A stretch of 64,000 nucleotides of DNA from Gluconacetobacter sacchari. Lineage in GTDB: Bacteria > Pseudomonadota > Alphaproteobacteria > Acetobacterales > Acetobacteraceae. The position numbers and the translations under genes were made by a program. Below are positions 44,580-54,059 of this stretch, piece by piece. The stretch spans positions 62,001 to 126,000 of the forward strand of contig NZ_JABEQJ010000008.1 of assembly GCF_014174255.1 (NCBI RefSeq), in the 5' to 3' direction. Numbering within the stretch: the stretch's first letter is position 1; each line of letters begins with the position of its first letter. Below the pieces are notes generated by a model. It saw only the letters and a list, made by a program, of their open reading frames with translations. It searched no databases and had not been told where the DNA came from.

Positions 44580-45309
44580 ATGCCGTCCTGCTCGGCGCCG
44601 GTGCGCGACATGATGTTCCTGCTGGAGGATGTGTTCGACGCGCCCGCGATCTTCGCGCGACTGCCGGCCCATGCCGAGACCGACCTGGGCATGATCGAAA
44701 GCATCCTGGAGGAAGCGGGGCGTTTCTGCGCGGAGCGGCTCCAGCCGCTGAACGGGAGCGGGGATGTCGAAGGATGCCGGATCGAGAATGGCGTCGTGCG
44801 GACGCCGCGGGGATTCCGCGAGGCCTATGCCGCGTCTCGCGACGGCGGGTGGAGCGGACTGTCGGCCGAGCCTGAGTTCGGCGGGCAGGGCCTGCCGCGC
44901 ACGGTGCAGATCCTGGTCGACGAGATGCTGTCGGCCGCCAACCTGTCCTTCGGGCTGTTTCCCGGCCTGACGCGGGGGGCCTGCGAGGCGCGCCGCCCTG
45001 GCCGAGGCGCTGGGCTTGCTGGAAGGCTGCACGCGCCGGCTGGTCGGGGGCGACCTGTCGTCGCCCGACGAGCGCAATGCCGCCGCCGTCGATTATCTGC
45101 GCCTGTTCGCGCTGGTCTGTTTCGGGTGGGTCTGGCTGCGCATGACCTTGGCGGCGCCGCGGCGCGACGACGGGACGGACCATGGGCGGCGCATCGTGGC
45201 GACGGCGCGTTTCTTCGCCGAGCGGGTGCTGCCCCAGGCGCGGGGGCTGGCGGCGCAGATCGGGGCGGGTGCCGGCGCGATCATGGCGCCGGACGCCGAC
45301 TGGTTCTGA
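44580..45309 (+). pseudogene. Acyl-CoA dehydrogenase with large internal deletion
   Basis: The start (MPSCSAPVRDMMFLLEDVFDAPAIFARLPAHAETDLGMIESILEEAGRFCAERLQPLN) is the N-terminal domain of a roughly 600-residue FadE-like acyl-CoA dehydrogenase. The frame continues to GLFPGLTRGACEA. A second frame then carries the family C-terminal domain (ALAEALGLLEGCTRR, DYLRLFALVCFGWVW, ATARFFAERVLPQARGLAAQI). The FAD and catalytic Glu region is missing, about 350 residues, and the two parts are out of frame. The junction is near 44990-45005. It cannot make an active enzyme. Confidence 0.85.
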
Positions 45310-45351
45310 GCGGCCGGGCAGGCGCGCATCATCATATCGGAGTGTGCGATC

Positions 45352-46539
45352 ATGAATCCTGACGATCCTGTCGTCATTGTTTCGGCGGCCCGGACGCCGG
45401 TCGGCTGGTTTCAGGGGGCGCTGTCGGGTGTGTCGGCGACCGAGCTGGGTGCCGTTGCGATCCGCGGGGCGCTGGATCGGGCCGGGCTGGCGGCCGACAG
45501 GTTCGATACGGTCCTGATGGGGTGCGTGCTGACCGCCGGGCTGCGCCAGAACCCCGCGCGGCAGGCGGCCCATGGCGCCGGCCTGCCGTTCGACGTTGCG
45601 ACCGTGACGGTCAACAAGCTGTGCGGATCGGGGATGATGGCCATTGCGATGGGTCATGACGCGCTGCTGGCCGGCTCGGCCCGGGCGGTGGTGGCCGGCG
45701 GCATGGAATCGATGTCGAACGCGCCCTATCTGCTGCCCGGGGCCCGCCAGGGATACCGCCTGGGCCATGCCGGGGTGGTCGACCACATGTTTCATGACGG
45801 GTTGGAGGATGCGTACGAGCCCGGGCAACTGATGGGGCATTTCGCCGAGCAGACGGCGCGCGACTATGGGTTCGGCCGGGCGGAGCAGGATGATTATGCC
45901 CTGATGACGCTGGCGCGGGCACGCGCGGCGGTGGAGAACGGCGCGTTCGCGGAGGAGATCGTGCCCGTGAGCGTCAGGACCCGCAAGGGGGAGGCCGAGG
46001 TCGCGCGGGACGAGAACCCCCTCAAGGCCCAGCCGGACAAGATTCCGACTTTGCGCCCCGCCTTCGGCAGGGACGGGACCATCACGCCGGCCAGTTCGTC
46101 GGGCATTGCCGATGGCGCGGCGGCTGTGGTGCTGGTGCGTCGGTCCTGGGCCGGGCAGGAGGGATTGCCGGTCTTTGCCGCCATCCGCGCGCTGGCGGTG
46201 CATTCCCAGGCGCCGCGTGCCTTTACTCAGGCGCCGGTGCCGGCCATCCGCAAGGTGCTGGACCGCGCCGGGTGGGCGGTCGGCGACGTGGATCTGTTCG
46301 AGATCAACGAGGCCTTTGCCGTGACCGCCATGGTGGCGCAACGCGACCTGGAGATTCCGCCTGAAAAGCTGAACGTGAATGGCGGGGCCTGTGCGCTGGG
46401 GCATCCGATCGGGGCGACGGGGGCGCGGCTGGTGACCACTCTGCTGCATGCGTTGCGGGCGCGTGGGCTGCGGCGCGGGGTGGCTTCCGCCTGCATCGGC
46501 GGCGGCGAGGCGATCGCGATCGCGGTGGAACGGCCCTGA
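45352..46539 (+). CDS. Acetyl-CoA acetyltransferase (thiolase)
   Basis: This 395-residue thiolase joins or splits acetyl-CoA and acyl-CoA. Cys91 in VNKLCGSGM is the acyl-carrying residue. NGGACALGHPIGATGARL holds the active His, and SACIGGGEAIA holds the second Cys. The length is normal and no break was found, unlike the genes on either side. It lies between two degraded genes of the same locus. It may still work alone or be on the way to loss. Confidence 0.92.
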   Translation: MNPDDPVVIVSAARTPVGWFQGALSGVSATELGAVAIRGALDRAGLAADRFDTVLMGCVLTAGLRQNPARQAAHGAGLPFDVATVTVNKLCGSGMMAIAMGHDALLAGSARAVVAGGMESMSNAPYLLPGARQGYRLGHAGVVDHMFHDGLEDAYEPGQLMGHFAEQTARDYGFGRAEQDDYALMTLARARAAVENGAFAEEIVPVSVRTRKGEAEVARDENPLKAQPDKIPTLRPAFGRDGTITPASSSGIADGAAAVVLVRRSWAGQEGLPVFAAIRALAVHSQAPRAFTQAPVPAIRKVLDRAGWAVGDVDLFEINEAFAVTAMVAQRDLEIPPEKLNVNGGACALGHPIGATGARLVTTLLHALRARGLRRGVASACIGGGEAIAIAVERP

Positions 46540-46599
46540 TGGCCGGGCTCCCCGCCGGCCCCCGGGCAAGAAGCACGAAAAGATGACGAGGGGGACGCC

Positions 46600-47923
46600 A
46601 TGACGGACGAGCGTGTCCGGAGCGTGGATTCCAGGCGCCGGGAAATGGGTGCGGACGAGGCGGCACGCCTGATCGCGCATGGCGACGTGGTGGGAATGGG
46701 TGGTTTCGGCCCCGGCGGCACGCCCAAGGCGCCGCCCCGGGCGCTGGCCGCCCGGGCCGTCGCGCGGCATGACCGGGGCGAGCCGTTCACGATCAGCCTG
46801 CTGACCGGTGCGTCCACCACGCCGGACGTGGCTGATCCGCGAAGATGGCGGCATCGTGCCCACCCTGGCCATCGGCAATGCCAAGACCTGGCTGGAAATG
46901 GCCGACCGGGTCATCATCGAGGTCAATGGCTGGCATACGACCGAGCTGGAGGGCATCCACGACATCTGGAGCGGCGACCGGGAAACCGGGGGGCGGATCC
47001 CGGCCCTGGGCTGGGCGGGGGAGCGGATCGGCGATGCGGTCCTGCGGGTCGCGCCCGAAAAGGTCGCGGCGGTGGTGCGGACCGACGAGGGCGATCTGGG
47101 CCAGTCGTTTCGCGCCGTGCCGGATGCCGCGCTGATCGCCGGCCATATCGTCGAATTCCTGAAGCACGAGGTGGCGCGCGGCCGGTTGCCCGCCACGCTG
47201 CCGCCTCTGCAATCGGGGGTGGGCAATATCGCCAATGCCGTCATGACCGCGCTGGCCGACGCCCCCTTTACCGACCTGACCGCCTATACCGAGGTGATCC
47301 AGGACGGGATGCTGGACATGGTCCGCAGCGGCAAGATGCGTGTCGTCTCCGGCGCGTCGCTCTATCTGAGCCGCGAGCAGGCGGCGGCGGCCAATGCGGA
47401 CATGGCCTTTCTGCGCCCCCATCTGCTGCTGCGGCAGCAGGAGGTCAGCAACAATCCGGCGGTGGTGCGCGGCCTGAACTGCATTGCGATGAATGCCGGG
47501 ATCGAGGCGGACATCTACGGCAACGTCAATTCCTCCCGCGTCATGGGATCGCGGGTGCAGAACGGCATCGGCGGGTCGGGCGATTTCGCGCGGAGCGCGC
47601 TGCTGTCGATCTTCATGCTGCCGTCGGTTGCGCGGGGCGGGTCCATTTCCTCGATCGTGCCGATGGTGTCGCATGTCGACAACATCAACCAGGACGTTCA
47701 TGTGCTGGTGACCGAACGGGGGCTGGCGGACCTGCGCGGCCTGTCGGCGCGGCAGCGGGCGCGGGTGATCGCCGAGAACTGCGCGCATCCCGATTTCCGG
47801 CCGCGACTGCGCGACTACATGGCGCGCGCCCAATCCCTGGGCGGCGGCGACACGCCCCATCTGCTGGGCGAAGCCCTGTCGTGGCATCAGCGCTTTATCG
47901 AAACGGGATCGATGCGCCTTTGA
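46600..47923 (+). pseudogene. AarC-type succinyl-CoA:acetate CoA-transferase, internal deletion and frameshift
   Basis: The first frame reads MTDERVRSVDSRRREMGADEAARLIAHGDVVGMGGFGPGGTPKAPPRALAAR and stays homologous to SLLTGASTTPDV. A second frame resumes with LIREDGGIVPTLAIGNAKTWLEMADRVIIEVNGWHTTELEGIHDIW and runs to the end (LSWHQRFIETGSM). It keeps IEADIYGNVNSSRVMGS with the catalytic Glu. AarC of Acetobacter is about 505 residues. Here about 65 residues between GAST and EDGGIVPT are missing and the register changes near 46830. AarC completes the acetate-resistance citric acid cycle of acetic acid bacteria. This copy is probably inactive. Confidence 0.85.
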
Positions 47924-47941
47924 GAGCGGAGGATCGGACGC

Positions 47942-48361
47942 ATGGACGGCAATGACGACGGACCTGACGACGGCGACGAACTGACGATCCGGGTCATCGC
48001 CATGCCGGCGGATACCAATCCGACGGGGGATATCTTCGGCGGCTGGCTGGTGTCGCAGATGGACCTGGCCGCCAGCACCACCGCCGCGCAATGCGCGCGG
48101 GGACGATGCGCCACCGTGGCGATCGACGAGCTGAGGTTTCATCGGCCGGTGGCGGTGGGCGACGAAGTCAGCATCTATATCCGCCTGCTGAAGGTCGGGC
48201 GGACCTCGATGACCATCGGCGTGACGGCGTGGCGGCGGGTGCGGCACACCAGGCAGGTGCAGAAGGTCACGCAGGCGCGGTTCGTCTTCGTCGCGCTCGA
48301 TGGCGATGGCCGGCCGCGGCCGGTCGATCAGCCGCCCGACGCGGCGCCGGTGGCGCCGTAG
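47942..48361 (+). CDS. YciA-like hotdog acyl-CoA thioesterase
   Basis: This is a 139-residue single hotdog domain. MPADTNPTGDIFGGWLVSQMDLAAS carries the catalytic Asp of the YciA/ACOT group, and VAIDELRFHRPVAVGDEVSIYIRLLKVGRTSMTIGV is the conserved core. It releases CoA from acyl-CoA in the cytosol. It lies 18 bp after the broken CoA-transferase gene and overlaps the tail of the convergent oxygenase by 34 bp. Confidence 0.88.
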   Translation: MDGNDDGPDDGDELTIRVIAMPADTNPTGDIFGGWLVSQMDLAASTTAAQCARGRCATVAIDELRFHRPVAVGDEVSIYIRLLKVGRTSMTIGVTAWRRVRHTRQVQKVTQARFVFVALDGDGRPRPVDQPPDAAPVAP

Positions 48362-49200
48362 CGCACCCGCTTTTCCTTCAGCCAGCGGCGATAGGCGACC
48401 GAGAGCGAGTCCGCGCGGGTCGGGATTTCGGCGCGCGCGTCCAGCGGCAGCAGGCGGGGGCGCTGGTTTTCGAGAATGATCCGGTCCTGGAGGAAGATCT
48501 TCTGCTGGAACTGGATCAGGTCGGCCTGGGCCGAGATGTCGTCGATCAGGAACATGACCGGGTGGGCGCGGCAGCGCTCGGGCTGTGTCGGCTGGACGAA
48601 CAGGGCGATGACGTCGGGGCGCAGCGCGTCGTTGGGGCAGGTCTTGTACAGCAGGGTCACGAACGGCGAGGCGACGCGGTAGATATAGCCCGTGTCCTGC
48701 CCGGCCGCCGCCGACAGGGCGGCCTGCGGCTGGTGGAAGCGGCAGTCGGTGGCCCAGACCTCGTCGACGTCGCGCCGCCATTCGGCGTGGTAGCGGCTGA
48801 CCTCGGTCTGGGGTTCGGCGCCCAGGATGTTGGTGTGGACGAAGGGGAAATGCGCCATGTCGAGGAAGTTCTCGACCACGCGCAGGCCCGAGGCATGGAC
48901 GTCGATCGAGCCGCAGCAGACCAGCCGGCGATCGGGCTCGTCGGCCTCGGGGATGGCGAGCGGCGTGGCGGGGGGCGTGCCGAGGCTGGTCCACAGGCAG
49001 CCATGGCGTTCGGCGACCGGCAGGGGGGTGTCGCGCCCCTCGGCCAGGACCTGTATCGTGCCGCAGGCGGCGCGCCGGATCGTCAGCGCCACGCCGAGCA
49101 GGCGCGTGCGGGTGGCGGCCGGTCCCGTCGTTTCGAGAAAGCCGACCGCGTGCCAGGCATCGAGCACGGCGCGGTCTTCCGGGTCCACGCGATGGGACAT
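48328..49200 (-). CDS. Rieske-oxygenase catalytic subunit lacking its Rieske cluster (NdmC-like)
   Basis: This 290-residue protein has the mononuclear iron site of Rieske oxygenases: ENFLDMAHFPFVH, with Asp114, His117 and His122 in a D-x2-H-x4-H pattern. The later IFLQDRIILENQRP has a likely ligand Asp239. The N-terminal cluster motifs (CxH and CxxH) are absent: the sequence passes from RLLGVALTIRRAACGTIQVLAE directly to PLPVAERHGCLW. This layout is known for NdmC, the 7-methylxanthine N-demethylase subunit, which borrows a Rieske domain from NdmD. It is the last gene of the BMP ABC importer operon. The alternative is a simple in-frame deletion of a normal oxygenase. Confidence 0.85.
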   Translation of the reverse strand: MSHRVDPEDRAVLDAWHAVGFLETTGPAATRTRLLGVALTIRRAACGTIQVLAEGRDTPLPVAERHGCLWTSLGTPPATPLAIPEADEPDRRLVCCGSIDVHASGLRVVENFLDMAHFPFVHTNILGAEPQTEVSRYHAEWRRDVDEVWATDCRFHQPQAALSAAAGQDTGYIYRVASPFVTLLYKTCPNDALRPDVIALFVQPTQPERCRAHPVMFLIDDISAQADLIQFQQKIFLQDRIILENQRPRLLPLDARAEIPTRADSLSVAYRRWLKEKRVRYGATGAASGG

Positions 49201-49210
49201 TGGATTCTCC

Positions 49211-50149
49211 TTACCGCACGTCGCGGTGGTAGGGCACGCCGAGCGCCGCCGGGGCGGCCATGATGCGGCGCATGCGGTGCCAGACGATCACCGGCACGAT
49301 GATGAACGCGATCGTGCCCAGATAGGGCAGCATGTTGAGGAAAGCGGGGGCGATCGGCCAGTTGCGCGCCTGGCCGACGAAGGACAGCGCGGTGACCAGC
49401 CCGAACAGCAGGCCCGACAGGGTGGCGCCGAAGGGCCGGTAGCCGGCGAAGATGACCAGGGCCAGCGCGATCCAGCCCCTGCCCGCCACCAGCCCTTCGG
49501 ACCAGACGGGGACATAGGTGAGGGTGAGGTAGCCGCCGGCGGCGCCGGCCAGGCCGGCGCCCAGCGTGACGTACCAGAAGCGCAGCGCGGTGACCGGCAG
49601 GCCGGCGGCGTCGGCCGCCGCCGGGTTTTCGCCCACCGCGCGCATCGCCAGCCCGTGGCGGGTGTGGAACATCACCCAGTGCGCCAGGGCCGGCAGGACC
49701 AGGTAGATCAGGTAGACGGGCAGGTTCTGGCCGAAGACGGCCGGGCCGATCACCGGCAGGGAGGACAGGCCGGGAATGGGCACGCGGCCGAAGGTGGCGG
49801 GTGAGGGCACGCCCGCGTAGTCGTGGCCGATGGCGGCCGACAGGCCGAGGCCGAGGAACGTGACCGCCAGCCCGCACAGCACCTGGTTGGCGCGGACGAT
49901 GACGGTGGCGAAGGCGAAGGCCATGCCGCCGGCGACACCGGCCAGGGTCGCCGCCAGCAGACCCAGCCACGGGTCGGGGGTGGCCACCACGGTGATGATG
50001 GCGACCACCGCGCCCAGCGACATCAGGCCCTCGACGCCCAGGTTGGTAACGCCGACGCGTTCGGCCAGGACCTCGCCCAGCGCCGCCAGCGCCAGGACGC
50101 CGCCGGCCAGGACGGCGGTGGAGAGCATGCCGGTCAGCAGGTCGATCAT
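49211..50149 (-). CDS. BMP-type ABC importer permease (second permease)
   Basis: This 312-residue inner-membrane protein of the BPD_transp_2 family has about 8-9 spans. It begins MIDLLTGMLSTAVLAGGVLALAALGEVLAERVGVTNLGVEGLM and contains FHTRHGLAMRAVGENPAAADAAGL, the coupling-helix EAA-like loop. It resembles the second permease (NupQ/YufQ) of nucleoside importers. Its ATG overlaps the stop of the first permease (ATGA). The oxygenase gene follows 10 bp downstream. Confidence 0.92.
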   Translation of the reverse strand: MIDLLTGMLSTAVLAGGVLALAALGEVLAERVGVTNLGVEGLMSLGAVVAIITVVATPDPWLGLLAATLAGVAGGMAFAFATVIVRANQVLCGLAVTFLGLGLSAAIGHDYAGVPSPATFGRVPIPGLSSLPVIGPAVFGQNLPVYLIYLVLPALAHWVMFHTRHGLAMRAVGENPAAADAAGLPVTALRFWYVTLGAGLAGAAGGYLTLTYVPVWSEGLVAGRGWIALALVIFAGYRPFGATLSGLLFGLVTALSFVGQARNWPIAPAFLNMLPYLGTIAFIIVPVIVWHRMRRIMAAPAALGVPYHRDVR

Positions 50150-51216
50150 GGCCGGGCCTCCGCGCCCGTGGTGGCTCGGCGGACCGTGACGGGGCGGTAA
50201 TGGGCCAGCTCGTCGGCGATGGCGATCATGAACAGCACCAGTCCCGTGATGGCCAGGACGGCCGACGCCGTGAGCTGCTGGGTTTGCAGCACGATGCCCG
50301 CATCGAGGATGAAGGCCATCAGCAGGGCGGCGGGCAGCACGTTGAGGCAGGATCCGCGTGCCAGCACCGCGACCACGATGCCGAAATAGCCGAAATTGTT
50401 GGCGAGCCCGCCTTGCAGCCGATGCACGGTGCCCGCGACCTCGAACATGCCCGCCAGCGCCGCCAGTCCGCCCGACAGCAGCATCGCGCCCAGGATGCGG
50501 GCGCGCACCGGAATGCCGGCATAGCGGGCGGCCTGGTCGTTCGCGCCGCCGATGGTGATCTGATAGCCCCAGCGCGTGCGGGTGGTCAGCCAGGCGAGCG
50601 CCAGCACGATGGCGAGGGCAATGGGGAAGCCCCAATGCACCACGCCCCAGATTTCGGGGATGCGGACCGGCAGCCGGCCGGTCGAGGCCAGCGCGCCGGT
50701 GACGCGGTCGTGCCACGGGCCGACCGCCAGATAGGTGGTGAGCAGCCCGGCGACGAAATTGAGCAGCAGGGTGGTGATGATCTCGTTGACGCCGGCATAG
50801 GCGCGGGCCAGGGCGGGGAGCAGGATCCAGCCCATGCCGCAGGCGATGCCGCAGGCGGCCATCAGCGGCAGCACCAGCCAGGCCGGGCCGGGCAGGAACA
50901 GGCCGACCGCCGTGGCGCCGATGGCGCCGGCGTAGAACTGGCCCTCGGCGCCGATATTCCACACGCCGATCCGCCCGGTGACGGTCACGGCCGCGCCGGT
51001 GAGCAGCAGGGGGGTGAGGAACAGCGCCAGGTCTTCCAGCCCGAAGCGGGAGCCCACGGCGGAGCGCACCACCAGGTCGGCCAGCAGGCGCGGGTCGCGG
51101 CCCGACAGGGCGAGAAACAGGGTGGTGATCGCCAGGGCGGCGGCGATGGCCCCCGCGCGCCAGGCCAGCCGGCGGGCCGGCGTGACGGTGGGCAGACGGT
51201 GCAGCGTGCCGGCCAT
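50146..51216 (-). CDS. BMP-type ABC importer permease (first permease)
   Basis: This 356-residue inner-membrane protein of the BPD_transp_2 family has about 9-10 spans. VTGRIGVWNIGAEGQFYAGAIGATAVGL is the typical nucleoside-permease motif, and GYQITIGGANDQAARYAGIPVRARIL the ATPase-contacting loop. It resembles NupP/YufP. It pairs with the 49211-50149 permease as a heterodimer. It overlaps the ATPase gene by TGATG upstream. Confidence 0.92.
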   Translation of the reverse strand: MAGTLHRLPTVTPARRLAWRAGAIAAALAITTLFLALSGRDPRLLADLVVRSAVGSRFGLEDLALFLTPLLLTGAAVTVTGRIGVWNIGAEGQFYAGAIGATAVGLFLPGPAWLVLPLMAACGIACGMGWILLPALARAYAGVNEIITTLLLNFVAGLLTTYLAVGPWHDRVTGALASTGRLPVRIPEIWGVVHWGFPIALAIVLALAWLTTRTRWGYQITIGGANDQAARYAGIPVRARILGAMLLSGGLAALAGMFEVAGTVHRLQGGLANNFGYFGIVVAVLARGSCLNVLPAALLMAFILDAGIVLQTQQLTASAVLAITGLVLFMIAIADELAHYRPVTVRRATTGAEARP

Positions 51217-52838
51217 CAGGCGTGTCCTCCGCCCGATGTCGGGCCGTTCGGTGCCGATCGGCCGCCCATCAGCAGGCCGATCGTTTCCATATCCGCCGTC
51301 GCGGCGTCGATCGTGGCCATCAGCCGGCCGTGGAACAGGACGCCGATCCGGTCGGCGACGTTCAGCAGTTCCTCCAGGTCCTCGGACACCAGGACCACCG
51401 CCACGCCCTGGTCGCGCAGGTCGGTCAGATAGCGCAGCACGGTGGCGATGGCGCCGATATCCAGGCCCCGGCTGGGGTAGGCCGCGACCAGCACCCGGCT
51501 GGCGATGCGGATCTCGCGCCGTGCCACCAGACGCTGCTGGTTGCCGCCGGACAGGTTGCGGATGGGGGTGGCGAGGTCGGGCACGCGGACCTCGGCGGCC
51601 GCGACGATCGTGCCGGCCAGGCGGGCGGCGGCGGCGCGGTCGTAGAGGCCGTGGCGGCCGATCGGCGGCCGGGCATATTCGCGCAGCGCCATGTTGTCGG
51701 TGATGTCCAGCGACGGCGCCAGGCCGCTGCGCAGCCGGTCCTCGGGGATATGGCCGATGCCGGCGCGGGCGAAGGCGGCCGGGTCGGCCAGCGGGACCGG
51801 CGCGCCGTCGAGCAGGACGGTGCCCGCCGAAAGGGGCATCATGCCGGTGAGGACCTGGGTAAGCTCGCGCTGGCCGTTGCCGGCCACGCCGGCGATGCCG
51901 AGGATTTCGCCGCCATGCACGTCCAGCGTGACGTCGCGCAGGGTTTCGATGCCGCGCGCATCGCGGCAGGAGGCGCCGCGCAGGCTCAGGACGGGCGCGG
52001 CGGCGCCAGGGTCGCGGGCGATCGCGGCGGCGCCGGGGGCGCGGGCGCGCAGGTCGCGGCGCACGATCTCGCGCCCGACCATGATGGTGGCGAGGCCGGC
52101 GGCGGTGCAGTCGGCCGTGCGCCAGGTGCCGACATGGCGGCCGGCGCGCAGGATGCTGATGCGGTCGGAGATGTCGATGACCTCGTCCAGCTTGTGGCTG
52201 ATCAGGATCACGGCGTTGCCCCGGGCGCGGAAGGCGCGCAGGGCGCGGAACAGGTCGCGCGTTTCGGCCGGGGTCAGCACCGCCGTCGGTTCGTCGAGGA
52301 TCAGCAGGCGGGCCTGGCGAGCCAGCACGCGCAGGATTTCCACCCGCTGCTGCTCGCCCGCCGACAGGTCGGCGACGACGGCGTCGGGGCGGACGGAAAA
52401 ACCGAACCGCTCGGACAGGGCGCGGGTGCGGGATTCCAGTGTTTTCGCCGAGGCGCGGAACGGGGTTTCGCGCCAGCCGAGATGGATGTTCTCGGCCACC
52501 GTGAAGGCGGGGACCAGCTTGAAATGCTGGTGGACCATGCCGATGCCGGCGCGGATCGCGTCCTGCGGGGCGGCGAAGCTCTGGCCGTAGCCGTCGAGGA
52601 TGATCTCGCCGCCGTCGGGCTGGTAGATGCCGGTCACGACATTCATCAGCGTGGACTTGCCGGCGCCGTTTTCGCCCAGCAGGGCGTGGATCTCGCCCGG
52701 CGCGACGTCCAGGCTGACATCCTGGTTGGCGATCACGCCGGGGAAATATTTGCAGATCCCCTGCAATTGCAGGATCGGCGGCGTGCCGGGGGCGATGGGG
52801 GGCGGGCCGTCGGCCGGGGCGTGGCGCGGGTCAGTCAA
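51216..52838 (-). CDS. ABC importer ATPase with two nucleotide-binding domains (BMP/nucleoside type)
   Basis: This is a protein of about 540 residues with tandem ATPase domains, as in MglA, RbsA and NupO. The first has ALLGENGAGKST (Walker A), LSAGEQQRVEILR (signature), LLILDEPTAVLTP (Walker B) and SHKL (His switch). The second has AGVAGNGQRELTQ in place of a classic Walker A, RNLSGGNQQRLVARRE, and LVAAYPSRGLDIGA with a degenerate Walker B. That asymmetry is normal for the group. A TTG at 52838 is the likely start, overlapping the binding-protein gene by 8 bp. Confidence 0.9.
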   Translation of the reverse strand: MTDPRHAPADGPPPIAPGTPPILQLQGICKYFPGVIANQDVSLDVAPGEIHALLGENGAGKSTLMNVVTGIYQPDGGEIILDGYGQSFAAPQDAIRAGIGMVHQHFKLVPAFTVAENIHLGWRETPFRASAKTLESRTRALSERFGFSVRPDAVVADLSAGEQQRVEILRVLARQARLLILDEPTAVLTPAETRDLFRALRAFRARGNAVILISHKLDEVIDISDRISILRAGRHVGTWRTADCTAAGLATIMVGREIVRRDLRARAPGAAAIARDPGAAAPVLSLRGASCRDARGIETLRDVTLDVHGGEILGIAGVAGNGQRELTQVLTGMMPLSAGTVLLDGAPVPLADPAAFARAGIGHIPEDRLRSGLAPSLDITDNMALREYARPPIGRHGLYDRAAAARLAGTIVAAAEVRVPDLATPIRNLSGGNQQRLVARREIRIASRVLVAAYPSRGLDIGAIATVLRYLTDLRDQGVAVVLVSEDLEELLNVADRIGVLFHGRLMATIDAATADMETIGLLMGGRSAPNGPTSGGGHA

Positions 52839-53955
52839 GGCCGGTGACTCCCTCGACCGCCCAGTCCCACTGATAGATCCGGGCATCGTCCATCACCTCG
52901 CCGGCCGTCACGCGGAGGCGGCCGGCGGCGTCGCGGATCGGGCCGCGAAACGGGTTGTAGCCGGCCATGATCCGCGCGCGCATCGCATCGGCGCGGGCCG
53001 CGACCTCCGGCGGGACGGTGCGGCCCCATGGGTCGCGGTCCACCCCGTGGCCGAGGGTGAGGAAATGGCCCTCGGGCCGCCAGGTGCCGGCCAGGCGGGC
53101 GCGCACCTGCTCGACATAATAATCGCGGAAATCCAGCGTGACGGAACTGACATAGGCCTCCGGCCCGTATCGGCGCATGTCGGTGTTCCACATCGCCGCC
53201 TTGATGCCGCGCTGTTCGGCCACGCGCAGATAGGCGGGCTCGTCCATGATGCCGCACAGGAAGTCGCAGCCATTCTCGGCCAGCGCGGTGCCGGCCTGGG
53301 TCGCGGCCTGCGGGTCGAACCAGGCATTGATCGAGATCGCCTGCATGGTGACCGCCGGGTTGACCGAGCGCGCGCCCAGCAGCACCGCATTGGTGCCGGC
53401 ATAGACGGACGGAATGGGAAACGAGCCGACGAAGCCGATCTTGTTGGTGCGGGTCATCAGTCCGGCGGCGATGCCGATGACGTAGCTGGCATACCAGTGG
53501 GTGATGTAATACCAGCCCAGATTGCCGGTGACGGCATGGCCGTCGCATTCCACGAACGCCACGTCGGGGGCGCGGTCCGACACGTCGCGGATGAAATCGC
53601 CGTAGTTCGAGGTGGCGATGACCATCTGCGCGCCCTCGGCCACGAACTGGCGGAAGATGCGCGTGGCGTCGGCAGAGTAGGGCACGCTTTCGACATAGAT
53701 CGTGCGCAGGCGGGGAAAGGCCTTTCGTACCGCCTGCACGCCCTGGTCGTGCATCATCGTCCAGCCGCCGTCGGTGACCGGGCTGGTATGGCCGAAGGCG
53801 ACCAGCGCGTCGGCCTCGGCCACTGGGGGCAGGAGGCGGCCCTGCGCCCGCAGGCCGGGCGGGCGCAGCAGGCCGCCCCCGGCCGCGCCGGCCGCCAGCC
53901 CCAGCAGATGGCGCCGCGATGCGAGCAGCCGCCCGTTCGGCGCGCGCGTGATCAT
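52831..53955 (-). CDS. BMP-family substrate-binding protein (purine-nucleoside-type)
   Basis: This 374-residue protein starts MITRAPNGRLLASRRHLLGLAAGAAGG, an export signal with a twin-arginine-like SRRHLLGL. The BMP/PnrA-like fold shows DALVAFGHTSPVTDGGWTMMHDQGVQAVRKAF, VIATSNYGDFIRDVSDRAPDVAFVECDG and NKIGFVGSFPIPSVYAGTNAVLLGARSVNP. BMP proteins bind purine nucleosides and, in some species, other heterocycles. It leads the importer operon (binding protein, ATPase, two permeases, oxygenase) and lies 104 bp downstream of pncA. Confidence 0.92.
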   Translation of the reverse strand: MITRAPNGRLLASRRHLLGLAAGAAGGGLLRPPGLRAQGRLLPPVAEADALVAFGHTSPVTDGGWTMMHDQGVQAVRKAFPRLRTIYVESVPYSADATRIFRQFVAEGAQMVIATSNYGDFIRDVSDRAPDVAFVECDGHAVTGNLGWYYITHWYASYVIGIAAGLMTRTNKIGFVGSFPIPSVYAGTNAVLLGARSVNPAVTMQAISINAWFDPQAATQAGTALAENGCDFLCGIMDEPAYLRVAEQRGIKAAMWNTDMRRYGPEAYVSSVTLDFRDYYVEQVRARLAGTWRPEGHFLTLGHGVDRDPWGRTVPPEVAARADAMRARIMAGYNPFRGPIRDAAGRLRVTAGEVMDDARIYQWDWAVEGVTGLD

Positions 53956-54059
53956 GCCCGACCTGGAATGGTCATGGTTCGGTATTCCCCCCTCGATGAT
54001 CCCGGGCCGGTCCCACCCGGCGCCGGGTCGTTCCCCCCGGAACAGGCCGTGCCTCCGTC

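Noticed and set aside
44560-47244. 894-codon minus-strand frame across the acyl-CoA locus
   Set aside because: It is the reverse of thiolase and CoA-transferase coding sequence, with no domain and no ribosome site.
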